A DNA stretch of 64,000 bases from Robertmurraya korlensis NBRC 107688 (GCF_001591645.1 NZ_BCVH01000011.1:1-64000), one strand, 5' to 3'; counted from the first letter of the stretch, positions 8,085 to 16,876 are shown. A program made the numbers and translations. Notes: generated by a model not told the origin, from the letters alone.

Positions 8085-8897
8085 GTGGTTAAGATATTTA
8101 TTGATCCTGGACATGGTGGTACAGATTCTGGTGCTGTGGGAAATGGAATACAAGAAAAGAATATTACTCTACAAATTGCATCTGCAATACAATCAATTTT
8201 AATTAATGAATACTCGAATGTAGAAGTGCGAATGAGTCGGACAGGTGACGAAACGGTTTCATTAAACCAACGAACCAATATGGCAAATGCTTGGGGAGCA
8301 GATTTTTTTCTCTCCATCCATATTAATTCAGGTGGGGGTAGAGGGTATGAGGATTTTATTCATAGTAATTTATCATCAGCCTCTAGAACTGCTCAAATTC
8401 AGCGTACGATTCATCTAGAAGTTATTACAAAGATTGATATGGTGGATCGTGGGTCGAAAAAAGCAGATTTTCATGTATTAAGAGAGAGTAATATGGATGC
8501 TGTTCTTACGGAAAATGGGTTTATAGATAATGCGGAGGATGCTTCAAAAATGAAAAATCCTGCGTGGGTTAACAGTGTAGCTAGAGCTCATGTGGTTGGC
8601 GTAGAAAAGGCTTTTAATCTACAAAGGAAATTGCAAGTTCAAAGTCAAAGTACACCCTATAAAGTGATTATTCCAAACCTTGCTTTTTGGCAAGCAAGAG
8701 CATTAGTGGCTGAATTTGAACAAAGAGGTTTCAGAGCTCAAGGAGTAGCACTAAAAATATATGGTCCAAATGAAAGGGCTGCAGCAGGAGATCCATATAT
8801 GTTAGTCATTGATACAGACTTTGAAAATGCAAAACAGCTTGTTATTGAATTAAAAACAAGAGGATATTCCAGAACATATGGAGAGAAAATTTTATAA
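8085..8897 (+). CDS. N-acetylmuramoyl-L-alanine amidase with SPOR-like C-terminus
   Basis: A 270-residue peptidoglycan amidase of the Amidase_3 family, which cleaves between muramic acid and the stem peptide. Zinc ligands are visible: His in DPGHGGTDSG (about residue 10), Glu in GIQEKNIT (about 24) and His in SIHINSGGG (about 79); the catalytic Glu is in LTENGFID (about 143). Residues 190-270 hold a repeat region (YKVIIPNLAFWQARAL, then PYMLVIDTDFENAKQLV) resembling SPOR domains. There is no signal peptide, as in CwlC, which acts in mother-cell lysis after sporulation. AAGGGGGAG precedes GTG 8085. Confidence 0.88.
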   Translation: MVKIFIDPGHGGTDSGAVGNGIQEKNITLQIASAIQSILINEYSNVEVRMSRTGDETVSLNQRTNMANAWGADFFLSIHINSGGGRGYEDFIHSNLSSASRTAQIQRTIHLEVITKIDMVDRGSKKADFHVLRESNMDAVLTENGFIDNAEDASKMKNPAWVNSVARAHVVGVEKAFNLQRKLQVQSQSTPYKVIIPNLAFWQARALVAEFEQRGFRAQGVALKIYGPNERAAAGDPYMLVIDTDFENAKQLVIELKTRGYSRTYGEKIL

Positions 8898-8976
8898 ATC
8901 CATGAGCTCAAAAGATTATGTTTATAGAAATGATAAAAGGGGTATATAAACATTAAAAATCCATGGAAGTGATACT

Positions 8977-9099
8977 ATGCACGCTAAAAGTAATTTCTTT
9001 GAGGGTTCTCATTGGATTGTGTTAATTAGTATTCCATTGTGGTTATCTATATTTGGTTGGATAAAAATTATTAAAGGGTTTTTTATTAATTTTTTTTGA
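8977..9099 (+). CDS. Small single-helix membrane protein
   Basis: A 40-residue frame starting MHAKSNFFEG with one strongly hydrophobic helix (WIVLISIPLWLSIFGWI) and an aromatic tail. GGAAGTGAT lies upstream of ATG 8977. It stands alone after the amidase gene. No family recognised; coding status rests on start context and a plausible membrane segment only. Confidence 0.45.
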   Translation: MHAKSNFFEGSHWIVLISIPLWLSIFGWIKIIKGFFINFF

Positions 9100-9173
9100 T
9101 TGTACAGAAGTTAAACTTCAGAGGATTTTTAAGAACAATGAACGATTATCCCTTTAAGGTTTTCCTTGGGAAG

Positions 9174-9202
9174 AAGAGCCCTTAAGGGAAATGGGGCTCT
9201 TT
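9174..9202. terminator. Terminator between convergent units
   Basis: AAGAGCCC and GGGCTCTT form an 8-bp stem across a 12-nt loop, followed by T on the plus strand and preceded by an A/G-rich stretch. It ends a few bases before the stop codon of the convergent anti-sigma gene. Confidence 0.7.
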
Positions 9203-9206
9203 ACTC

Positions 9207-10028
9207 TTATTTAGAATCCGTTTTTTCAGTGCCATCTTGAAAACGATGAAAAACATCAATGTAATGATCGGCAGGGTCATGATATGCGACTGAAATTGTA
9301 TGTGTCTTATTACTATCCCAGCGAATAAATAATTGAAGCTTAAGCTTTCCATTAATTAATCCCTCGGAATCAATATGGTCTTCACCTTGTGAAATAAAGG
9401 AGTAGTCAGTGGCGGTGCCGATGTCATAACGCCACAGTTCCGTTTGGTCGCCTACACTTGGAGTACCAAGGAGAGAGTATACCTGTTCTGTTGTCATGCC
9501 AATTGATAAATTCTCCTTTAAAAAGTTAAGAGTTACCTCTTCCTTCTCCACTTGCGTAACAGGAGCCTCTTGTTTGACTTCTTCGGGAGCCTTTTCTGTA
9601 ACATCCTTGGTTTTATCCTGTATAATAGGGGTATTTTGTATGATTTCTTCTTCCGGTGTGATATCAAAATCATCCGAAATTATTGAAGTACTATCAGGGT
9701 TCTCTTTTTCCACCGCCTGATTACTGTTAACACTAGTATCTGTGAAAGGCTGTTTATCCGTATCAACTAGTACTTGTTCACCAAGTTCTCGGCTAGTATC
9801 GATTTGTGGTTCTCCGATTATTATATACATAATGATAAAAGCCAAGGAAGTTATCCCTGCAGCAGAGAGGATCTTAGGTAACAAGCTTTTTTTCTCTATT
9901 TTTTCGGTATTCTGAATAGCATTCATAATCTTTAATTTATCTTCCATGGTAAATACTTCACTTGGTGAAATATAAAGATCAATCCCTTTTCTGATCTCCT
10001 TTTTGTTCACCTTACTCACTCCAATCAC
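9207..10028 (-). CDS. Probable membrane-bound anti-sigma factor of the adjacent ECF sigma
   Basis: A 273-residue single-pass membrane protein: a short cytoplasmic part (residues 1-45), one transmembrane helix (about 48-70), a long acidic, Pro/Thr-rich linker (75-165), and a C-terminal domain starting LSIGMTTEQVYSLLGTPS that resembles the SmpA/BLIP-like fold with GMT..V...LG.P. It overlaps the sigma factor gene by 17 bp and is translated after it, the usual sigma/anti-sigma arrangement in Bacillus. The anti-sigma role is inferred from this arrangement and topology; the short cytoplasmic part shows no zinc-binding HxxxCxxC. Confidence 0.72.
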   Translation of the reverse strand: MIGVSKVNKKEIRKGIDLYISPSEVFTMEDKLKIMNAIQNTEKIEKKSLLPKILSAAGITSLAFIIMYIIIGEPQIDTSRELGEQVLVDTDKQPFTDTSVNSNQAVEKENPDSTSIISDDFDITPEEEIIQNTPIIQDKTKDVTEKAPEEVKQEAPVTQVEKEEVTLNFLKENLSIGMTTEQVYSLLGTPSVGDQTELWRYDIGTATDYSFISQGEDHIDSEGLINGKLKLQLFIRWDSNKTHTISVAYHDPADHYIDVFHRFQDGTEKTDSK

Positions 10029-10551
10029 CTTCTGATATAGAAAGTTTAAGTTTTTCTCTGCCCCTGTGAAGCCTCATTTTTACAACAGACTCCTTTACAT
10101 CTAGTAATTCACTTATTTCTTTTATAGTTAATTCTTTATAATAAAATAGAATGATTGCTTCTCGTAATTTTAATGGGAGTAGGAATACACGTTGTATTAA
10201 TTCCTGTGATTCATCTTTAAATATGATTGTTGATTCAGGTGTTTTAGGGGTGCTTTGTAAAATTGGGAAGCGATCAGTCAATAAAACCTTCTTGAAGTTC
10301 CAACTTTTCAAATAATCCTTACATCGATTAATTGCAATTGAATAGATCCAACTTTTTATAGTGGAGTTGCCTTTAAATGAATCAAGGTTTTTATAAACAG
10401 AAATAAATACATCCTGTGTTAAATCTTCAGTGACTGACCAATTTTTGCTGTAGGTAAATATTAATCGTTTAATCTCCTCTCCATATAAGTCTAAAATCTG
10501 TTCAATATTGTATTGTTCTTTGTTGGTAAGCACTCTGTCGTATTTAACCAC
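10012..10551 (-). CDS. ECF-type RNA polymerase sigma factor
   Basis: A 179-residue extracytoplasmic-function sigma factor. Region 2 covers residues 18-85 (EDLTQDVFISVYKNLDSF and IKSWIYSIAINRCKDYLKS) and region 4 covers 118-172 (LPLKLREAIILFYYKELTIKEISELL then VVKMRLHRGREKLK). It binds core polymerase and directs it to a stress regulon, released by the membrane protein encoded next. GTG 10551 follows GGGGGT. A candidate promoter of the ECF type lies 30-60 bp upstream and suggests autoregulation. It is closest in form to the SigV/SigM/SigX group but cannot be assigned to one. Confidence 0.92.
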   Translation of the reverse strand: MVKYDRVLTNKEQYNIEQILDLYGEEIKRLIFTYSKNWSVTEDLTQDVFISVYKNLDSFKGNSTIKSWIYSIAINRCKDYLKSWNFKKVLLTDRFPILQSTPKTPESTIIFKDESQELIQRVFLLPLKLREAIILFYYKELTIKEISELLDVKESVVKMRLHRGREKLKLSISEGDWSE

Positions 10552-10580
10552 AATTACCCCCCTTTTTATTTTCTATATAT

Positions 10581-10609
10581 TAGACGAAGTTGGTAATATT
10601 TAGGTAACA
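10581..10609 (-). promoter_or_regulatory. Candidate ECF autoregulatory promoter
   Basis: On the minus strand TGTTACC (10603-10609) is separated by 16 bp from CGTCTA (10581-10586). This is the usual geometry of Bacillus ECF promoters, which have an AAC-containing -35 and a CGTC-type -10. The -35 is not a perfect AAC box, so the call is tentative. Confidence 0.5.
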
Positions 10610-10804
10610 ATAAGTTATGAATTTATCAAACTATGCTTAAACGATAAAATACTAACCAAATTTCGAACAATTATCATCTTTCCATTTTGACTACCACACG
10701 TCGGAAGTGGTCTATTTTTGTCGATTCCGTTTCCAAAAAATATCAAATCAAGTAAAATAAAATGTAGGATTAACAGAATATCTGCCAAATATTGGAGGAA
10801 AAAC

Positions 10805-11467
10805 ATGATCTATCGTGTACAGTTGTTCCGCGGATTAAAAGACCCATACATCATTGGACACCAATTGACAAAAGCTGAGAAAATAGAAGGAACCTGGAAG
10901 TATACGATCATCCTAACCTTCGCGAGTTTCCTGCTCTACTCCATTAGTGCATACCTAGGTATAGGAAGTGAAATGTTATCAAATCAAATCTATCTGTTAA
11001 CTCCTTCAGAATATGAAGCCACCAAACTATTGTTTGCGGCTGGACAAGTATTAGTAGGGGTTCTAGGAACAATACTATTCATTTTTTTTCCAGCGCTCAT
11101 TTTCTGGCTCTTTTCAGATACTGACTATATAAAATATGTAAATATCCAACTGATCATCACGACCATAATCCTCTTAGAAAAAGCAATCGGTATCCTATTC
11201 CACTTCTATCTAGGACTTGACTCAGTGTCACTTCCATACTCGTTAGGAGTTATTGCTCAGTATATAACAGATTATCGTTATATCATCCTATTTTTAGCTC
11301 AGATCACCTTTTTTCAAATTTGGGTCATCGCACTTCAGTATACATATGTAAAATCCAACATGAACCGAAACAACAAAATCGTCTTAGCCATTGTTATAAC
11401 AACAAACGCCTTTATCTGGCTTGTATTGGCACTTTTCTCTTACGTCGATTTTGAAAAAATACTATAA
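10805..11467 (+). CDS. Polytopic membrane protein, YIP1-like
   Basis: A 220-residue protein with about five hydrophobic segments, starting MIYRVQLFRGLKDPYIIG. A frame opens earlier, but GGAGG sits just before ATG 10805. The arrangement (short polar N-terminus, then helices around residues 35-60, 85-115, 125-150, 160-185 and 195-215) resembles YIP1-domain membrane proteins. Its stop is only 17 bp before the HlyD-type adaptor gene, so the two probably form one export-related unit. No ATPase gene is present beside them, which leaves the transported substrate unknown. Confidence 0.7.
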   Translation: MIYRVQLFRGLKDPYIIGHQLTKAEKIEGTWKYTIILTFASFLLYSISAYLGIGSEMLSNQIYLLTPSEYEATKLLFAAGQVLVGVLGTILFIFFPALIFWLFSDTDYIKYVNIQLIITTIILLEKAIGILFHFYLGLDSVSLPYSLGVIAQYITDYRYIILFLAQITFFQIWVIALQYTYVKSNMNRNNKIVLAIVITTNAFIWLVLALFSYVDFEKIL

Positions 11468-11483
11468 AGGAGTTGCTAGATTT

Positions 11484-12689
11484 ATGAACTGGAAAAAGTG
11501 GACAGTCATCGTTGTTAGCACTCTATTTATGATCGGCAATCTCTATCTTATTTACAAAAAGGATAGCGAAATCAAGAGGCTTAGCTTCGTAGATACATGG
11601 ACAACCGTTAGAGAGCAGAACCTAGTTGAATCACAAACCGATGCTGGTTTGATTACCCCAATAGAAGAGGAATACATCTACTATGGGGAAAATACAGGGG
11701 ACTTAAAAGCATTTCTAGTAAAAGAAGGGGACCGGGTGGAAGAAAATACTCCCATCCTAGAGCTTTCCTCTGTAGATATTGATGCGGCCATCGCTCAAAG
11801 GGAACTAGAAATATCAAGGCTTGAAGATGATATAGAAGCTCTTGAAGACAATATCGACAGTTTAGATGACCTATTAAGTGATATAGAAAGTTCAACAACA
11901 GATGAAAATCAGTCATCAAACACGATTATGGCCAACTCACTCGAAATTGAAATCTATGAAAAAGAATTACAGGTAAGTAGACTAGAAGCTGAACTTGACA
12001 AGCAGGAAACTGCACTTGCCAGTATGGACGAGAGCTTATCCAGCCTGACGATTAACAGCAAAATAGCTGGAATCGTCAAAGAGATTCGTCATGATTTAAA
12101 TAACCCGATTGTTACCATTACATCAAACGACATACAGGTAGAAGCGACTCTAACAGAAAAAGAGATTCCAACCCTTGAGGAGGGAATGAAGGTAGTAATA
12201 TCGTCAAGTCTTCATAAAGACAAATTGGAAGGAACGATATCAACTATCTCCACCCTTCCAAAAACTGAACCAAAGGAAAAAAAGGAAACTCTTTATTCCT
12301 ATACAATCCAATTAAATGAGCAGCCTAGCTCATCTATTCCTCACGGTTCAAACGTGGACTTAAAGATAATCACAAATGAAATAAACGATGCTTTGACCGT
12401 ATTGGCTAAATCGATAAAGCAAAAGGGAGTAAAGTCCTACTTGTATGTCATGAAGGCAAACGGGACCATTGAACGTCGCCAAATTGAAACAGGGTTACAA
12501 CTCAATCATGTAAGAGAAATTAAAGCAAATGCTGAAGAGGGCGAAAAAGTGGTTCTCGCAGCGAACACACTTAGAAACAAAACAAAGTTCTACACCTCAT
12601 TTAAACCGGAGAAACTAAAGAAAAAGGACTTTAGGAAGATGGGGAAGAGACAAGCATTAAAAACAGCACTAAAGGGCTTTGTTAGTTAA
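11484..12689 (+). CDS. HlyD-type membrane fusion (adaptor) protein
   Basis: A 401-residue membrane-anchored adaptor. An N-terminal helix (residues 6-22) is followed by a biotinyl-lipoyl-like half-motif (GDLKAFLVKEGDRVEENTPI, about 72-91), a coiled-coil hairpin rich in Leu and Glu (about 100-180), the second lipoyl half (SKIAGIVKEIRHD, about 192), and beta-barrel domains to the end (VEATLTEKEIPTLEEGMKV). AAAGGAG precedes ATG 11484. In Gram-positives such proteins partner ABC exporters; here the partner seems to be the YIP1-like protein directly upstream. The C-terminus is unusually basic. Confidence 0.85.
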   Translation: MNWKKWTVIVVSTLFMIGNLYLIYKKDSEIKRLSFVDTWTTVREQNLVESQTDAGLITPIEEEYIYYGENTGDLKAFLVKEGDRVEENTPILELSSVDIDAAIAQRELEISRLEDDIEALEDNIDSLDDLLSDIESSTTDENQSSNTIMANSLEIEIYEKELQVSRLEAELDKQETALASMDESLSSLTINSKIAGIVKEIRHDLNNPIVTITSNDIQVEATLTEKEIPTLEEGMKVVISSSLHKDKLEGTISTISTLPKTEPKEKKETLYSYTIQLNEQPSSSIPHGSNVDLKIITNEINDALTVLAKSIKQKGVKSYLYVMKANGTIERRQIETGLQLNHVREIKANAEEGEKVVLAANTLRNKTKFYTSFKPEKLKKKDFRKMGKRQALKTALKGFVS

Positions 12690-12694
12690 TCTAT

Positions 12695-12713
12695 GGGGAA
12701 GCTTAGCTTCCCC
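12695..12713 (+). terminator. Hairpin after the adaptor gene
   Basis: GGGGAAGCTTAGCTTCCCC is an almost perfect palindrome six bases after the stop codon. It is followed by A rather than T on this strand, so it is a weak intrinsic terminator or an mRNA 3' stabiliser. Confidence 0.45.
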
Positions 12714-12869
12714 AAAAATGTATCCCCGTACAGTTCTACGCCTATCCTATTCATCAACTACAACCCACAACCCAAATTCCCATGGATCGAATAAAGAAAT
12801 TTGCTCCCTTCAAGTAGAGTTTACAGGAATATGGTAAAATAGAACAATGAGGTTTAAAGGAGGAGAATC

Positions 12870-14873
12870 ATGAAAAAGTCCCTATGGCTCTTCATCATTT
12901 TCGTACTATTTATCCTAACGAGCTGTAATAAGGAGCCACAGCCGGAGGATCGATTTTCGACGTATGTAAAGCTTTGGAATGATCAAAAATTTGAGGAAAT
13001 GTATAGCTACCTATCCGACAAAGCGAAGGACAGCATCAAAAAGGATGAGTTTGTCGAACGATATAAGAAAATATACAACGACCTTGGCATAACAAACCTA
13101 AAAGTAACTTATGAAAAACCAGCAGAAGAAAAGGAACGTGACAAAAAGGTAACAGAAGCTAGTCTTCCATTTGCTGTTAGTATGGACAGCATTGCTGGAG
13201 AAATTTCCTTTGAACATGATGCCAGGTTAACAAAGGAAGAGAGAGAAGATAACACCAACTGGTACCTTAACTGGGATACTACATATATTTTTCCAGATCT
13301 AAAGGAAGGCAACAAGGTGGGAATCAACACGACCACACCAAAACGTGGAGATATACTAGATCGTAACGGACTAGAGCTTGCAACAACAGGAACTGCACTC
13401 GAGATGGGGATCGTTCCTAAGGAGATCGAAGGACAGGAGGCAGCTGTGATTGAACAGCTTTCAGCAGTTCTGGGGATGTCGAAAGAAAGCATTGAAAAAG
13501 CTTTGAATGCAAGCTGGGTTAAGCCCGATTATTTTGTACCACTAAAAACAATTTCGGAGGCTAATACTGAACTTAGAGCGCAACTTGGTCAAATCCCAGG
13601 GGTCCAGAGAAAAACCGTCGAAGCGCGCGTATATCCATTCGGTGAAGCAGCTGCCCATCTGATTGGCTACGTAGGAGCTATTACCGCAGAGGAACTGGAA
13701 AAGCAAGAGCCAGGAACATACTCTTCGAATGATGTGATCGGAAAAAGAGGACTTGAACAGGTACTTGAAAAGCGTCTAAAAGGGGAGTCAGGAGTACAGA
13801 TTCTGATTCAAAAAGAAGATGGAACAGAAACAGTATTAGCTGAAAAGCCTGTCAAAGAAGGAGAAAATGTAAAGCTAACGATTGATGGGGCAGTTCAAAA
13901 GGATATGCATATAGAACTCCAAGGAGAGGCGGGAATGGGTACTGCTGTTCATCCAACAACTGGAGAAACACTCGCACTTGTAAGTAGTCCGAGCTTTGAC
14001 CCTAACAAACTTTCCCTTGGAGCAACAGCAGCTGACTGGAAAGCGCTAGAGGAAGATCCAAAACAGCCGTTGCTTAATCGTTTTAAAGCAAATTATGCAC
14101 CGGGATCTGTCATTAAACCAATTACTGCTGCCATTGCCCTTCAAGCAGGAACAACCGATTGGGAAAAAACCATGCAGCTAAGTGGCAAGCAATGGCAAAA
14201 GGACTCCTCATGGGGTAGCTATTATGTGACAAGAGTGACGGATCCAAATGCACCAGTTAATTTAGCTGATGCACTTCTTTATTCGGATAATGTATACTTT
14301 GCCCAAACAGCACTGGATCTTGGAAAAGAACCATTCGAACAAGGCTTAAAGGCATATGGGTTTGAAGAAGAATCAGATTTCCTGTTTCCGCTAGAAATGT
14401 CCACTTTTGGTGACATGAGTTCAGAAGTCACACTAGCGGACTCAGGGTACGGCCAAGGTCAAGTCGAAATGAGTGTTCTTCACCTAGCAAGTACGTACAC
14501 CATGCTAATGAACAACGGAAATATGATTAAGCCAACCCTTCTACTAGATGATGAAGATAGTCAGGTGTGGAAGCCAGGTCTCCTCGACGAAGAAAATGTA
14601 ACAAGGTTAAATGAAGCATTAAAGCAAGTAGTAGAACATCCAAGAGGTACAGCAAATGCTGCCAAGATGGAAGGCTTCCCTTTAGCAGGGAAAACAGGAA
14701 CAGCTGAATTTAAAGAAAAGCAAAACCAAGCAGGCAAAGAAAACGGCTGGTTCGTAGCCTATAACACTGATAATCCTAGTCTTCTCGTTGCGATGATGAT
14801 TGAAAATGTAGAAGGTAGAGGTGGCTCGAAGGTAGTTGTGGAGAAGGTTAAACGAGTGTTTCAAACAGAATAG
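12870..14873 (+). CDS. pbpC: Class B penicillin-binding lipoprotein (PBP3/PbpC type, MecA-like N-terminus)
   Basis: A 667-residue transpeptidase that cross-links peptidoglycan outside the membrane. The signal peptide ends in a lipobox (LTSC). Residues 30-150 form the NTF2-like MecA_N domain (FSTYVKLWNDQKFEEMYSYL), residues 155-320 the dimerisation region (TPKRGDILDRNGLELATTG), and 340-660 the transpeptidase. Active-site motifs are PGSVIK (Ser of SxxK, about residue 413), SDN (about 474) and KTGTAE (about 608). The MecA_N architecture is shared with PBP2a and with B. subtilis PbpC, so low beta-lactam affinity is possible but not shown. AAAGGAGGAG precedes ATG. Single-gene unit with its own terminator. 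Confidence 0.93.
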   Translation: MKKSLWLFIIFVLFILTSCNKEPQPEDRFSTYVKLWNDQKFEEMYSYLSDKAKDSIKKDEFVERYKKIYNDLGITNLKVTYEKPAEEKERDKKVTEASLPFAVSMDSIAGEISFEHDARLTKEEREDNTNWYLNWDTTYIFPDLKEGNKVGINTTTPKRGDILDRNGLELATTGTALEMGIVPKEIEGQEAAVIEQLSAVLGMSKESIEKALNASWVKPDYFVPLKTISEANTELRAQLGQIPGVQRKTVEARVYPFGEAAAHLIGYVGAITAEELEKQEPGTYSSNDVIGKRGLEQVLEKRLKGESGVQILIQKEDGTETVLAEKPVKEGENVKLTIDGAVQKDMHIELQGEAGMGTAVHPTTGETLALVSSPSFDPNKLSLGATAADWKALEEDPKQPLLNRFKANYAPGSVIKPITAAIALQAGTTDWEKTMQLSGKQWQKDSSWGSYYVTRVTDPNAPVNLADALLYSDNVYFAQTALDLGKEPFEQGLKAYGFEEESDFLFPLEMSTFGDMSSEVTLADSGYGQGQVEMSVLHLASTYTMLMNNGNMIKPTLLLDDEDSQVWKPGLLDEENVTRLNEALKQVVEHPRGTANAAKMEGFPLAGKTGTAEFKEKQNQAGKENGWFVAYNTDNPSLLVAMMIENVEGRGGSKVVVEKVKRVFQTE

Positions 14874-14883
14874 GCGTACACGG

Positions 14884-14912
14884 CCCCTCTGATAAAGGAG
14901 GGGTCAAAATTT
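14884..14912 (+). terminator. Terminator after the penicillin-binding protein gene
   Basis: CCCCTC and GAGGGG form a stem across an 8-nt loop, followed by TCAAAATTTTTT. It stands between the pbpC-like gene and the VOC gene. Confidence 0.75.
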
Positions 14913-14933
14913 TTTGAAAAGGAAGGGTAGAAT

Positions 14934-15320
14934 ATGAAGTTAATCAAAATTCACCATATTGCTATTATTTGCAGTAATTATGAGAAATCAAAGGCATTCT
15001 ATACTGATATACTAGGGCTTACACCGAAGAATGAGGTATACCGAAAAGAAAGAGACTCTTATAAGCTGGACCTTGAGGTAAATGGACAATACCAAATTGA
15101 ATTGTTTTCATTCCCAAACCCACCAAATAGACCGAGTTTTCCAGAGGCTGCTGGGCTACGACATCTCGCTTTTGAGGTGGAAAGGATAGAAGAAGTAGTA
15201 GAGGAGTTAAAAATGAAAAAAATAGAGGTAGAACCGGTAAGAATCGACGAGTTTACAAATAAGAAATTCACCTTCTTCTCGGACCCTGATGGGTTACCAA
15301 TTGAATTATATGAAAGTTAA
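14934..15320 (+). CDS. VOC-family (glyoxalase-like) protein
   Basis: A 128-residue vicinal-oxygen-chelate protein of the small YwkD/GloA2 type. It contains one pair of beta-alpha-beta-beta-beta units: KIHHIAIICSNYEKSKAFY at the start and GLRHLAFEV plus SDPDGLPIELYE in the second half. Likely metal ligands are His in IHHIA, His in LRHLA and Glu in PIELYE. The substrate is unknown. GAAGGG precedes ATG 14934. It overlaps the next gene by 11 bp, so the two are co-transcribed, though no functional tie is evident. Confidence 0.85.
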   Translation: MKLIKIHHIAIICSNYEKSKAFYTDILGLTPKNEVYRKERDSYKLDLEVNGQYQIELFSFPNPPNRPSFPEAAGLRHLAFEVERIEEVVEELKMKKIEVEPVRIDEFTNKKFTFFSDPDGLPIELYES

Positions 15321-16140
15321 GAGGTGGTTGATTATCCTCATATCTGTAATGGTGCTACTTCTAACGGGAGGACTTCTTTGGATGTTTTACTACGGACCTA
15401 TGTTTAAAATAAAATCCTTCCAAATATATTATGATACAATTAGTGACCAAAAGCGGCTAGAGCTACTAAAGAGTGATGCAGTTATTTTAGAACCTACCGC
15501 AATCACTGAAAAGGATATTTCAGTATTAAAAGAAGAAAAAGTAAAAATATTTGGGTATGTTTCCCTAATGCAGCTCGAAAATTGGAATGATGAGTTGAAG
15601 GAACATATAAGAGATACAGATTATGCAATCCTTGAAGGCAAAAGAATTCATATTAAGGACTATGATACATACGTTATGGACTTACGTGAAGGTCATTATC
15701 GTGACGCATTGCTTTGGAAGATAAAGGAGTATATTGCTGACCAAAAGCTAGATGGCATATTTTTTGATACAGTAGATGATTTGGACTACTACTTTCATAA
15801 TGATCAAAAGACTCAACGGGAAATGAGAGAAAGTTACCGGATCCTCCTAGAGGATATCAAAAAGAACTATCCCAAACTGCTAATCATTCAAAACCGAGGA
15901 TTTGAAACGTATCAAGCAGCATCACGTTCCAACATTGACGGGTTACTTTGGGAAGGGTTTAAAGCAGAAGATACTCAGCACAGTGACTGGGCGAAGAAGT
16001 GGTTACAATATGTAAGGAAGGAACAACGTTGGGGAAGGGTGCGTGTGCTTACCGTCGTTTCCGATCAAGAAAGCTATGATCTAAGTGAAAAAGTGGAGTT
16101 TCCCGCCTTTTTAAGAAAAGGAGATACCTATCAGGACTAA
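15310..16140 (+). CDS. Membrane-anchored endo-alpha-1,4-polygalactosaminidase-like glycosidase
   Basis: About 276 residues: an N-terminal membrane anchor (WLIILISVMVLLLTGGLLW), then a TIM-barrel of the GH114/TM1410 type, related in fold to the hydrolase domain (GH166) of PelA. Key barrel motifs are FGYVSLMQLENW (about 81), LDGIFFDTVDDLDY (about 147-160, with candidate catalytic Asp), LLIIQNRGFE (about 190) and LLWEGF (Glu about 215). Such enzymes cleave alpha-1,4 galactosaminides, the Pel backbone linkage. The gene is convergent with, and 38 bp from, the end of the pel operon. ATG 15310 is preferred over 15289 because it gives a clean signal anchor. Substrate assignment is inference. Confidence 0.8.
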   Translation: MKVKRWLIILISVMVLLLTGGLLWMFYYGPMFKIKSFQIYYDTISDQKRLELLKSDAVILEPTAITEKDISVLKEEKVKIFGYVSLMQLENWNDELKEHIRDTDYAILEGKRIHIKDYDTYVMDLREGHYRDALLWKIKEYIADQKLDGIFFDTVDDLDYYFHNDQKTQREMRESYRILLEDIKKNYPKLLIIQNRGFETYQAASRSNIDGLLWEGFKAEDTQHSDWAKKWLQYVRKEQRWGRVRVLTVVSDQESYDLSEKVEFPAFLRKGDTYQD

Positions 16141-16179
16141 AAAAAGCAAACCCGAGTAACTATCCGGGTTTGCTTTTTT
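16141..16179. terminator. Bidirectional terminator between glycosidase and pel operon
   Basis: AAAAAGCAAACCCG pairs perfectly with CGGGTTTGCTTTTT across a 10-nt loop, with A/T runs on both sides. It ends both the glycosidase gene and the convergent pel-CotH-VTC-DUF4956 operon. Confidence 0.9.
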
Positions 16180-16861
16180 AAACGGCATAATCTCCGTTGT
16201 ATTGAACGAGGGAAACATCTTGTACACCTTCAATATCATTTAATGTATTCATAAATGCAGTATTATCTACTTTTAAGCGTACCTCAGCAGTAAATTCAAC
16301 CGTATTTCTACGAATAATCTTCGATTTAAGTGTATAGTTGATCTTCTGTAATTCTCTCCGAACCTCGTCGTGAGCTCCTTCTTCATAGTGGATGACTAGT
16401 AGGTAGAAGGTGTCAATGCTCTTTTTCTTAGATAAGGCAATCACAATCCCACCAACAATTAAGGCTCCTAACAGAGTAAGTAAATATAGTCCAGCTCCAC
16501 TAGAAATTCCGGCAGTGATAGCCCAAAACATAAACACAACATCTAAAGGATCCTTAATGGCTGTACGAAAACGGACAATACTCAAGGCACCGACCATCCC
16601 TAGGGAAAGAACCACGTTGGTACTAATCGTCATAATGACAAGGGAAGTAATCATCGTCATAAGAATGAGAGTCATATTAAAGGAAGGGCTATAGAGTACT
16701 CCTTTATAGGTGTATTTATAAATCGCATATATAAAAGCACCTGCCATAAAGGCGGTTAGAAGTCCCAGTAAAATATCGGTAGCCGATAAATTTCCAAACA
16801 TCGTATTGTTTAGAAAGCTATTTTTTAGCACATCATTAAAATTCGTTACATTATTCTCCAA
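16178..16861 (-). CDS. DUF4956 membrane protein
   Basis: A 227-residue protein with four predicted membrane helices (about residues 28-48, 60-82, 85-105 and 108-140) and a C-terminal cytoplasmic ferredoxin-like domain (about 148-227, with FYLLVIHYEE and NTVEFTAEVRLKV). The loop VGALSIVRFRTAIKDPLD is the most family-like feature. DUF4956 genes often occur next to VTC-domain and CotH genes, as here; their function is unknown. The start is TTG 16861 with AAGGAG upstream. It is the last gene of the pel operon. Confidence 0.87.
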   Translation of the reverse strand: MENNVTNFNDVLKNSFLNNTMFGNLSATDILLGLLTAFMAGAFIYAIYKYTYKGVLYSPSFNMTLILMTMITSLVIMTISTNVVLSLGMVGALSIVRFRTAIKDPLDVVFMFWAITAGISSGAGLYLLTLLGALIVGGIVIALSKKKSIDTFYLLVIHYEEGAHDEVRRELQKINYTLKSKIIRRNTVEFTAEVRLKVDNTAFMNTLNDIEGVQDVSLVQYNGDYAV

Positions 16862-16876
16862 GCTTAATTTCTCCTT

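Noticed and set aside
13109-13492. Minus-strand frame of 127 codons inside the penicillin-binding protein gene
   Set aside because: The plus strand encodes a well-supported transpeptidase here; the antisense frame has Ser-rich, low-complexity composition typical of a shadow.
16410-16694. Plus-strand frame of 94 codons inside the DUF4956 gene
   Set aside because: Fully antisense to the conserved DUF4956 core, and it has no start signal.
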